Source: Verrucomicrobiia bacterium (lineage in GTDB: Bacteria; Verrucomicrobiota; Verrucomicrobiia; Limisphaerales; UBA11358). From it: 44,514 nucleotides of DNA. The DNA lies in the NCBI GenBank assembly GCA_031290985.1, contig JARLJW010000112.1, positions 1 through 44,514 on the forward strand, read 5' to 3'. Below the pieces are notes generated by a model. The model was not told where the DNA came from. It saw nothing but the letters and a program-made list of their open reading frames with translations, and ran no database searches. Of the stretch, positions 33,545 through 41,043 are shown in pieces (position 1 is the first letter of the stretch; each line of letters starts with the position of its first letter). Made by a program: the position numbers and the translations under genes.

Positions 33545-34228
33545 TTAATTGCCGCCAGGCTGGCCCGGTGCGGTTTTCGTCAAATGGACAGTCTCATGCG
33601 CTTTGGCCCCGCCGACCATCACTTCAACGTTCGTCGCCGCCGTTTCCAGATCGAATTGCAACTGTGTGACCTTGGCGGAAAAATAGTTGTAAGGAACCAG
33701 GGCGAAGATGGCGATGCCGAGGCCGCACGCCGTGGCAATCAAGGCCTCGCCGATGCCACCGGTGACGGCGGAAACAGAAAGCTCCGCACTGCCGATGTTC
33801 AGGAAGGCGCGCATCAATCCCGTGACCGTGCCCAGCAGTCCCAGCAATGGGGCCAGCGTCACGAGCGTGTCCATCACGGTGAGGAAGCGTCCGGCGCGCT
33901 TGAGTTCGATGCCCGCCGCCAGTTGCAGCGCGCCGAGCAGCGAGCTGTGCCGGTGGCCGACGTGGCCCAGGCCGTGACGGATCATGCGGATGACCGGGTC
34001 TTCCGAGCCGCCGGCGATTTTTTGGGCGGCAACGATGTCGGAATTTTCCAGCGCGGCGAGCAATTGCTCCATCTTTTGCAGATCGCGTTTGCGGCTTTCG
34101 CGCAGCCACCAGAAGGCGCGTTCGCCCACCACGGCGACAGCCACGACGGCGCTGGCGAGAATCGGCCACATGACCGGACCGCCTTTGCTGAAGAATTGAA
34201 AAACGATGTTTGCGAGCATGGGATTCAT
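33545..34228 (-). CDS. exbB: MotA/TolQ/ExbB proton channel protein
   Basis: This 227-residue protein has three membrane helices. The first (about 17-38) starts G-G-P-V-M-W-P-I-L. The second and third lie in the conserved TolQ/ExbB block with T-L-A-P-L-L-G-L-L-G-T-V-T-G-L-M and G-G-I-G-E-A-L-I-A-T-A-C-G-L-G-I-A-I, the proton-pore signature. It forms the stator pentamer around the ExbD dimer. I chose ATG at 34228; no strong ribosome-binding site is visible. It follows tonB after 20 bases. Confidence 0.93.
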   Translation of the reverse strand: MNPMLANIVFQFFSKGGPVMWPILASAVVAVAVVGERAFWWLRESRKRDLQKMEQLLAALENSDIVAAQKIAGGSEDPVIRMIRHGLGHVGHRHSSLLGALQLAAGIELKRAGRFLTVMDTLVTLAPLLGLLGTVTGLMRAFLNIGSAELSVSAVTGGIGEALIATACGLGIAIFALVPYNYFSAKVTQLQFDLETAATNVEVMVGGAKAHETVHLTKTAPGQPGGN

Positions 34229-34248
34229 TGAGTGTTTGTTTGGTAAAT

Positions 34249-34947
34249 TTAGTTCAGTTGAAGTTTGTACGTGATCTGGGTTTCGAAAAGCTGGCTGCCT
34301 GCACCGGCCGGCAACCGCCAATGACGCTTGATAAATTCGACGCTGCCGCGATCCAACACCGGGAAACCGGATGATTCCTTTACGTCCACCGAGATCACAT
34401 TGCCTGCTGCATCGCCGCCAATCGTGAGTCGCACCGTCCCTTGCTCACCCTCTGCCAACGCGATTTTTGGATACGTCGGCTGTGGCCGGTCGCCGCCCGT
34501 GCCGGTGCTGCTGACGGCATTGATCTGCACCACTGTCCGCAACGGTTCCAGCGGCGGCGCACTGGCAAGATTGGCCGGCACCACCAGTGAGCCGATGGTG
34601 GGAACCGCAAAGCTGATATTGGGTGCCTGCGGCAGGGCGACCGCCACGCGCGGCGTGTCGTTTTTGTCCTCGTCGGGGTTTTGCTTTTGTTCCACAGCTT
34701 CCTGCGGGGGCAGTGTCAACGGCTCGACGACGACCGGAATAATTTCCTGGATTGGCGGCACCGGCTTGATGGCGATCAGCCCGCGTTTTGCGCCCACAAT
34801 TCCGATGGTTAAAAAAAGGATGCAAACCGAATTTGTCCACGCCAGTTTGAGCTGGGGGTCACGACGGGTGGACGACAGGCACAGCCGCGCCAGCCCGTCT
34901 TTCAACTCGTAATCAGCACTCATCCGGTTTGCATCCATGTGTTTCAT
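34249..34947 (-). CDS. tonB: TonB family energy transducer
   Basis: This 232-residue protein has a cytoplasmic N-terminus of about 35 residues, one membrane helix (about 37-53) and a Pro/Glu-rich periplasmic linker. The C-terminal TonB domain spans about 150-232, with P-Q-P-T-Y-P-K-I-A, E-G-E-Q-G-T-V-R-L, V-K-E-S-S-G-F-P-V-L-D and the final strand T-Y-K-L-Q-L. It lies 9 bases after the receptor gene and 20 before exbB, so it is probably dedicated to that receptor. The cytoplasmic tail is longer than in E. coli TonB. Confidence 0.92.
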   Translation of the reverse strand: MKHMDANRMSADYELKDGLARLCLSSTRRDPQLKLAWTNSVCILFLTIGIVGAKRGLIAIKPVPPIQEIIPVVVEPLTLPPQEAVEQKQNPDEDKNDTPRVAVALPQAPNISFAVPTIGSLVVPANLASAPPLEPLRTVVQINAVSSTGTGGDRPQPTYPKIALAEGEQGTVRLTIGGDAAGNVISVDVKESSGFPVLDRGSVEFIKRHWRLPAGAGSQLFETQITYKLQLN

Positions 34948-34956
34948 CCGTCAATT

Positions 34957-37185
34957 TCAGAACACGTAGCTGAGGGAGCCGAAGAAGCCGATGCGTTCGC
35001 CGAAGGACGCGGCGTTGACACCCACGCCGCCGCCATCGCGCAACTCATATGAGTTGTCCGTGACGTTCACGATGTCCAAGCGGGCCTTGACGAACTGCGT
35101 GCGGCCAACTTTGAAACTTTGTTCCGCACCGAGGTTGATGGAATAATAGCCCGGCACGCTGCCGCCGTTCGGGACGTTGTTGCCAAAACTGTCGGTCGCA
35201 TCCGTGCGCAGGCCGCTGCCGTACAGCGCGTCCGCATAAACGCGGGTGTTGCTGCGATCCGACTGTTTCCAGAGATACGAGGCACCGAACGAGCCGGTCA
35301 CCCGTTGGTCGTGGTCGAGATAAATCCAGTGGTTCTGGACATAGGCCAGGTCGCTGCCTGGCACGTTGGCGCCGAACAGGAATTGTGCCGAGTTCCAGTC
35401 CTCGCCCCGCGCCACGGACAGGGCGACATTCGCATAGGTGGAAAATCCGCCATGCGTGTAATTGGCCGTGGTTTCCACACCGTAAATCTCTCCCCTGGCA
35501 TAATTGAACGCCGAGAGGATGAGCGTCTGGCCAAACAGCCCGTCGTCGAGCTGGTTATGGGCATGTTTGTAATAACCATCCACCCCCACCGTCAATCCGG
35601 GCGCAAGCTTCTGGCTGATGCCGATATCGTAATAATCCGCCCGCTCGGCCTTGACCGGATCGGATTGGTCATTCCCGGTCGAGTTCGAGGTGCCGTCGAA
35701 TTTCGCCACCGAGCTGCCGGAAACATCTTCCACCGGTGGCGGGGTGAAGTAACGCGAGTAACCGGCATGCAGCGTTGTGGAATCCGTCGGTTGCCAGATG
35801 AGGTTGACGCGCGGGCTGATCTGCCACTCGTTATCAAACGACGAATGGAAAACGTCGAAACGTGCGCCATAGTTCAGGGTGAGCTTGTCCAGAATTTTCC
35901 ACTCATCCTGCAAATAAAGGCCGGTGAAGAACCCGTGCAGGTTGTTGTTGTCCATGATGGGAAACGCCGGACCGGCTGGATTGACGCTGCCGTCCAGGTT
36001 AAATACGGTGGTGGTCGAATCTGACACCACATATTCGCCCAAAAACATTCCGCCGGCGCGAATCGTATGCTTGTCGTTCAGTTCGTAACTGCCATCAAGC
36101 TCCACGCCCCCGCTGTAGAGCTTGCGTTGGTCGTCGCTGGCTACGCCGTTGAAATAAAGGTCGCCAACCGGGTCGGGCATGAAATGGACGCTGCTGTTAC
36201 GCCCACAGACGGAAAGCTGATAATCCAGGCTGCCCGCTGTTTTTTGGTAGGTGATGACGCCGTAATAATTTTGCTCGTTTTGATTTTCATTCAGGGTTGA
36301 CGAATCAAAATTCCCCGGCACCCAAGGATTGCCGCCCGGTGCAGAATGGTTGGCCGGGTCGTTTTGCAATCCCGGCGTGTTGGGGATCTGAAAATCACTG
36401 TAAGACGCGCTGCCGATGAAGCTCACGCGGCTCGTGTCGTCGATGAGATAGGACAGGTAGGTGAAGAACTTGCCCTGGTCCGTCACGTCATGGATGGCGC
36501 TATGGCTGGCGGTCGGATTCTCGATACCCAAGGCGTTGTGGTCGTAGCTGCCGTTGAAGAAGTATTGAAGTTTTCCCGCCGAGCCGCCGTATTCAAAACT
36601 TGGTCGGACCGTGTCATAACTTCCGCCATACACCTCCGCCGAGCCGCCGTTCTCGAACGCGCCGCTCTTGGTCTGGATGTCAATGATGCCCGCCGTGCGG
36701 AAACCATACTGTGCCGGCAGCGAGCCGGTGACGAGTTGGATGGAATCAATGAAACGGGGGTCCAGTTCCGAACCGAACCCGGCGATGCCCTCCGGGAGCA
36801 GCACACCGTTGATCCGGTATTGCAGGTTCGCGTGCTCGCCGCGGACGTGCAGGCCGTCGCTGGCCGCATTGTCCTGCGCCACGCCGGGTGCGCGCAGGAT
36901 GATCTGGTTGATCGGCGCATTGCCGCCTTGCGAGCTGGATTCGATCTGTTCGTGCGTCTGCGTGTAGGCCGTCGCACCCAGGTCCGGCATGATCTGGCTG
37001 CGGGCCTGATCCAGCCTGCCGACCACCGTGATTTTGCCAAGGTCGGTCACGTTGGTGGCACCGCCCGCCGCCGCCATATTGTTCGTCTGCGCCTGCACCG
37101 TTCCGCCGCATGACAAGGCGATAATTGAAATGACTGACCAATACATTCCGCGATTTACTTTCTCCTGCCGGGTAAAATTTTTCAT
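34957..37185 (-). CDS. TonB-dependent outer-membrane receptor
   Basis: This 742-residue protein has a signal peptide (about 1-32). A TonB-box-like stretch (G-K-I-T-V-V-G) and a plug domain follow (about 60-170, with G-L-H-V-R-G-E-H, L-Q-Y-R-I-N-G-V-L-L-P-E-G and R-F-I-D-S-I-Q-L-V-T-G-S-L-P-A-Q-Y-G). A 22-strand barrel comes next and ends in S-L-S-Y-V-F with the terminal aromatic residue. The ligand is not evident. Homology between the small gene upstream of it and the one ahead of the metal-efflux operon suggests a metal complex. It leads a six-gene operon with its own TonB motor. ATG at 37185. Confidence 0.94.
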   Translation of the reverse strand: MKNFTRQEKVNRGMYWSVISIIALSCGGTVQAQTNNMAAAGGATNVTDLGKITVVGRLDQARSQIMPDLGATAYTQTHEQIESSSQGGNAPINQIILRAPGVAQDNAASDGLHVRGEHANLQYRINGVLLPEGIAGFGSELDPRFIDSIQLVTGSLPAQYGFRTAGIIDIQTKSGAFENGGSAEVYGGSYDTVRPSFEYGGSAGKLQYFFNGSYDHNALGIENPTASHSAIHDVTDQGKFFTYLSYLIDDTSRVSFIGSASYSDFQIPNTPGLQNDPANHSAPGGNPWVPGNFDSSTLNENQNEQNYYGVITYQKTAGSLDYQLSVCGRNSSVHFMPDPVGDLYFNGVASDDQRKLYSGGVELDGSYELNDKHTIRAGGMFLGEYVVSDSTTTVFNLDGSVNPAGPAFPIMDNNNLHGFFTGLYLQDEWKILDKLTLNYGARFDVFHSSFDNEWQISPRVNLIWQPTDSTTLHAGYSRYFTPPPVEDVSGSSVAKFDGTSNSTGNDQSDPVKAERADYYDIGISQKLAPGLTVGVDGYYKHAHNQLDDGLFGQTLILSAFNYARGEIYGVETTANYTHGGFSTYANVALSVARGEDWNSAQFLFGANVPGSDLAYVQNHWIYLDHDQRVTGSFGASYLWKQSDRSNTRVYADALYGSGLRTDATDSFGNNVPNGGSVPGYYSINLGAEQSFKVGRTQFVKARLDIVNVTDNSYELRDGGGVGVNAASFGERIGFFGSLSYVF

Positions 37186-37336
37186 GATCTTGATGAGTTA
37201 ACTGTTCAAACCGCATCGCGAAGCCTTGCAGGCATCCGCGTCCCTGCCAAACGCCAGGGGGCGCAAGGCAAAGGTTTTAATTGAATTTTGGAAACAATTT
37301 CAGACCGGACGGATGGCGCCGGTTGAAACCAATGAA

Positions 37337-37681
37337 TCAAGAAACTGCAGGAAGAACAGGCGGAGCGCGGCCAGCCGGAAGATCTTTGATGGCCGGGCTG
37401 AATACGGAAAATACAATATGCGGAGTGGTCTCGGTGACAATCGCCGCTGCGACCACCGGGACATCAACCACGGCGGAGTCCACCTGGCCGTGGGCGAACA
37501 AGGTCACACCGCACTGATGTTCCGGCAAACCCGCGTCCTTGTGGATCAGTTCGTGCAGCGAGGGGCAGGCGGCCAGCGCGTCCAACAACAGAACCAAGGC
37601 CACCAGCAATGAGGCGATGACCTCCTTGCCGCGCAGCTTAAAATGACGTTTTCCTAGTTGCAAACGATTTGCTTTTAGCAA
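37337..37681 (-). CDS. Small exported His/Cys protein, paralogue B, ahead of the receptor operon
   Basis: This is a paralogue of the product of 31761-32063. A hydrophobic N-terminal segment ends at L-A-A-C-P-S, then S-L-H-E-x-x-H-x-D-A, E-H-Q-C-G-V-T-L-F-A-H-G-Q-V-D-S-A and L-P-A-G-R-A-P-P-V. Here the export region ends with A-A-C, so the Cys could be lipidated. Start uncertain: no ATG fits, TTG at 37681 is the longest choice, and alignment to paralogue A suggests a start near the L-R-G-K segment about 16 codons later. It lies 42 bases after the ROK gene and 151 before the receptor gene, same strand. Likely role: periplasmic metal binding or sensing, inferred. Confidence 0.7.
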   Translation of the reverse strand: MLKANRLQLGKRHFKLRGKEVIASLLVALVLLLDALAACPSLHELIHKDAGLPEHQCGVTLFAHGQVDSAVVDVPVVAAAIVTETTPHIVFSVFSPAIKDLPAGRAPPVLPAVS

Positions 37682-37723
37682 AGGTCGTGCCGCTCATGCA
37701 AGCTATTTTGAAACTTTTCGTCT

Positions 37724-38608
37724 TTAAACCCCCACCAATGCCGCGCCCAGGACGCCGGCGGAGTCACCGAGTTGATGTTTGACGATGGGCGTTTCCAGCT
37801 CATCCGTGAAAACGTATTTCCGCACCGCCGCCACGCCCGCGGTGTACAGGGCGGGAAAATTCGAGACGCCGCCGCCAAGCACGATCATGTCCGGGTCGAG
37901 GATGTCGATGAGGTTGGCGACCGCCCGGCCGAAGTGGTCGAAAAATTCCGACATGAACTCCACCGCCCGCGGTTCCCCGGCAAAATAGTCGCGCTCCACC
38001 TCCTTGAGCGGACGCCGCACGCCGTATTTCTCCGCATACCGGTCCTCCAATCCGGCGCCGCTGATGTAGGTCTCCGTGCAACCGCGCCGGCCGCAGTAGC
38101 ACAGCGGCCCCGACGGATCGAGGCTCATGTGCCCCCACTCGCCGGCGATGGCCTGCCGGCCCGTGAACACCTCGCCTTTGTAGACGATGCCGCCACCGCA
38201 ACCCGTGCCGATGATCACGCCGAAGACGAGGTTCTTTCCCCGGCCCGCCCCGAGCAACGCCTCGGCCATCGCGAAACAGTTGGCGTCGTTTTGGATCTCG
38301 ATCTTGCGGCCCAGCAATTTTTCCAGGTCGGCCTGCACCGGCTGGCCGTTCATGCAAACGGTGTTGGAGTTTTTAAGCAAACCGGTGCGCTGCGAAATCG
38401 CGCCGGGCGTGCCGATGCCGAAAGTGGCCGGCTGGCCGGGAACGGCGGCGGCCAGTTCGTCGTGGATGGATTTCAGCCGGTGCAGGATGTGCTGATACCC
38501 GTGCTCGCGTTCGGTCGCGATACGTTTGCGGATGATCTCCCGGCCATCCGGGCCGAGGACGACGCCTTCAATTTTAGTTCCGCCAAGGTCAATGCCGATG
38601 CGATACAT
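37724..38608 (-). CDS. ROK family sugar kinase or regulator
   Basis: This 294-residue ROK protein without a DNA-binding domain has the ATP site I-D-L-G-G-T-K (6-12) and the catalytic Asp108 in Q-N-D-A-N. G-V-I-I-G-T-G-C-G-G-G follows, and the zinc motif with H160 and C170-Y-C172-G-R-R-G-C177. The pattern fits a hexokinase such as glucokinase, fructokinase or an N-acetylhexosamine kinase. The exact sugar is unknown. ATG at 38608 sits right at the domain start. A heparinase-like gene lies upstream on the same strand, so polysaccharide-derived sugars are a plausible source. Confidence 0.9.
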   Translation of the reverse strand: MYRIGIDLGGTKIEGVVLGPDGREIIRKRIATEREHGYQHILHRLKSIHDELAAAVPGQPATFGIGTPGAISQRTGLLKNSNTVCMNGQPVQADLEKLLGRKIEIQNDANCFAMAEALLGAGRGKNLVFGVIIGTGCGGGIVYKGEVFTGRQAIAGEWGHMSLDPSGPLCYCGRRGCTETYISGAGLEDRYAEKYGVRRPLKEVERDYFAGEPRAVEFMSEFFDHFGRAVANLIDILDPDMIVLGGGVSNFPALYTAGVAAVRKYVFTDELETPIVKHQLGDSAGVLGAALVGV

Positions 38609-38959
38609 GATAAAATCCAGATGGTAGAATGAAGGGCGGCGCGGCAAAAAACAACCGCACAGAAATGTTCACGGGTGCAGCTTGAGACTTTGCTTGCGAG
38701 CGGAGTCCGTCGGTCCTTTGGGGCGGAACTGGCGACTGGAAAGTCGCTCTGCAGAAACCATGGGACCGGCACCCCTCATCCTAACCTTCTCCCCTCCGAG
38801 GGGAGAAGGAACCGCGTTGGGTAGATGGGAACGCGCGAACATAAGTTGCGCATCGATTTTTGATCTTTGTTACAGAGCAGCTGGAAAGCCTGCCCTACAG
38901 CGGAGCCGGGAGGTTTCTCGAAGCGGCTTTTATGAACGGTGCCAAAATGCACCCCGCCA
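38609..38959. other. 351-bp gap between the heparinase-like and ROK genes
   Basis: No gene is supported. It holds the dispersed hairpin repeat at 38785-38809 and otherwise unremarkable sequence. Confidence 0.4.
38785..38809. repeat. Dispersed intergenic hairpin (11-bp stem)
   Basis: A perfect stem ccttctcccct / aggggagaagg with a 3-base loop follows 'ccctcatcctaa'. It is related to the degraded copies at 1991-2038 and 2318-2364. Confidence 0.6.
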
Positions 38960-40861
38960 TTATTTCACCACCGGCTCGATGTGCATCCGGACGGTCGCAT
39001 CGGTGACCCGTTCATCCAACACAATGGCCAGCCGGTATGGTTTGCGCTTGGATTGCACGTCCTCGTCGATCAACTCCTGCACGGTGTGAAATGAGCGGCC
39101 CCCGGTATCAACCGTCACCTGCACCGTGCTGCCGCCATCCGTGACCTGGAAAATCTTGGCATCCAACTGCTTGATGTCGCCCCAGGTGATCAACGCCGTC
39201 TCGAAGGATTGTGGTTCGGAAAAACTTACCGCATCGGCCACCTCGAGCGCCGGCTGCGGTCCGCGCTGGAAAACAAACGTGCGCTCCAGCTTTTGCAGTT
39301 CCGGCACGGCGTACGCGGTATGGATGTCCAGCGTGAACGTGTCCGCGTCCGCGGTGAAATTAGTTTCCAAGATCACGCCGCGAGCATCCGCCCCGGTCTT
39401 TTGCATCTGCCCGGCGATCAGCGGCACGGCGTGACCATACGAATTCAGCACGTTGCTGTCATAGCGGTGTGGACCAAACGTGCGCTTGGTATAAACTTCG
39501 CCGCCCGGATCGCAGATGACCATCGCCTGCCCCAGCACCACGCTGAAGCTGCCAACGTCATTATGATTGTGCGGCTCGTTGTTGTGACCGCCCTTGAGCA
39601 CCACGGCAAACGGCGTCGCGGCCTGCGGGGCGGTGCGCGAAATCAACACGCCGCCGCCGGGAAAGAAACTGCGCAGCGGGCTGTCGTTCACCTGCTTCAT
39701 TTTGCCCACGACCGGCACGTCATCACCCAGGCTCGACAACATCAAGGTCAGGGCCAGGGTTTTGAAATCGCCCGCCAGCCGGTTTGTCCCGGCGTCCAAG
39801 CCGAGCCGGCGGCAGACATACGCGGTCAACTGCGGGCTGGGTTTGGTGCCGGGCGAACAATCGGCGATGGTCGGGAAAATGCCCGGAAAGATTTCGCTCC
39901 GGCGGCAATACAGCGCCGGCGCGATCGCCTTGTCGTCATCCAGCAGATCAATTTTTCCGCCGGTCGCCTGCCGCAGGGTCTCGGTCAACAGGGTGAAATG
40001 CCCGAAGCCATAATTCCAATAGCCGATGCCTTCCGCGCAGTAGCCGTCCGGCGTGAAGCCCGAGAGGAAATAGCGGATGCAATGCTCGCCGGCCGCGGCG
40101 TAATACGCCCGTTCCTCACGCTTCGGCTCCAGCGCGAGCGCGGCAAAAACGCTGTTGCCCACGCAGACGGCGTTCCAGTTCATCGGGGCGCGGATCCAAA
40201 ACTGCTCCTTCTGCCGCCCTTCAAGCATCGCGCGGAACGGCTCCAGGACGCGCCGGCGGATATTGTCGCGGATCAACTGGCGCGTTGCCGGCGAGAGCTT
40301 GTCGCCGAGCACATAATCCGCCTCCGCCAGTTCCGCCGAAAGCCCGGTTGCGCCCAGATCGGGGGTGATCGCCTTGCCATTGAAGTTGGCCAGGCCGCCG
40401 TCATGCGCGGGATAGACCCAGGTTTTCTCGGCGCACAGGGCGGCGATGGTCTTTTCCAACGCCGGCAAAAAACGCCCTTGGTTTTCGAACGCCTCCGCCA
40501 GCACCAAGCGGTCGATGCGCTCGCGCCGCGCAAACTCCGCGTCCTGCCAGTGCGTGCGGTTGCCGTTCTTGGAGAATTCGAGAAAGAGGCTGTCCGGCAC
40601 ATCCGCCAGCGGTTTGGCGAGCAGCTTGTTTGCGTCGGAAATTGTGTGCGCAAACGCGGGATCCGCCGCCAGTTTCTGCCAGGCGGCGCGGTTGGTGATG
40701 GGCCACGCGAACCCGGCGGGCTGTTCCGGCAGCATCGCCGCAATCTCGCGGATGCGGGCGGCGGCGATTTTTTCTTCGGCGAACGCCGGCGTCGCCAGCC
40801 ACAGGAAGAGTAAAACTGGAAATATGGGCCAGACCGCCGCGCACCGTGAAGAAATATTCAT
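38960..40861 (-). CDS. Heparinase II/III-like secreted protein
   Basis: This 633-residue protein has a signal peptide (about 1-28, cleaved after A-F-A). Residues about 50-360 form an alpha/alpha toroid (W-x-x-A-P-M-N-W-N-A-V-C-V-G and D-G-Y-C-A-E-G-I-G-Y-W-N-Y-G). A heparinase II/III-like beta domain follows, with the catalytic-region motif N-N-E-P-H-N-H-N-D-V-G-S-F-S-V. Family members cleave acidic polysaccharides such as heparin, alginate or related uronates by beta-elimination. The catalytic Asn/His/Tyr region looks intact. The substrate is unknown. ATG at 40861. Confidence 0.85.
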   Translation of the reverse strand: MNISSRCAAVWPIFPVLLFLWLATPAFAEEKIAAARIREIAAMLPEQPAGFAWPITNRAAWQKLAADPAFAHTISDANKLLAKPLADVPDSLFLEFSKNGNRTHWQDAEFARRERIDRLVLAEAFENQGRFLPALEKTIAALCAEKTWVYPAHDGGLANFNGKAITPDLGATGLSAELAEADYVLGDKLSPATRQLIRDNIRRRVLEPFRAMLEGRQKEQFWIRAPMNWNAVCVGNSVFAALALEPKREERAYYAAAGEHCIRYFLSGFTPDGYCAEGIGYWNYGFGHFTLLTETLRQATGGKIDLLDDDKAIAPALYCRRSEIFPGIFPTIADCSPGTKPSPQLTAYVCRRLGLDAGTNRLAGDFKTLALTLMLSSLGDDVPVVGKMKQVNDSPLRSFFPGGGVLISRTAPQAATPFAVVLKGGHNNEPHNHNDVGSFSVVLGQAMVICDPGGEVYTKRTFGPHRYDSNVLNSYGHAVPLIAGQMQKTGADARGVILETNFTADADTFTLDIHTAYAVPELQKLERTFVFQRGPQPALEVADAVSFSEPQSFETALITWGDIKQLDAKIFQVTDGGSTVQVTVDTGGRSFHTVQELIDEDVQSKRKPYRLAIVLDERVTDATVRMHIEPVVK

Positions 40862-40969
40862 TTAAGTATCCTCATGAGACGCGCGGCAGGCCACGAAAGT
40901 TACTTATGACCGCGCCGCAAGGCGCACCACCGGGAGTACGCGAGTCCCCAGTGACGCCACGGCTTTTTC

Positions 40970-41016
40970 CGGGCGGCAGGATGCCGCCCGCTACGTCAGG
41001 CCGGGAGGCCTGACGC
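40970..41016 (-). repeat. Double-hairpin REP downstream of secA
   Basis: Two adjacent hairpins are joined by GTAG (read on the minus strand, 40994-40991): a 9-bp stem (40970-40990) and an 8-bp stem gtcaggcc / ggcctgac (40995-41014). A near-identical copy in the same orientation lies upstream of secA at 44329-44376. It could also help terminate secA transcription. Confidence 0.65.
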
Positions 41017-41043
41017 TACACGCACTGCGCCAGATCACCCGGC

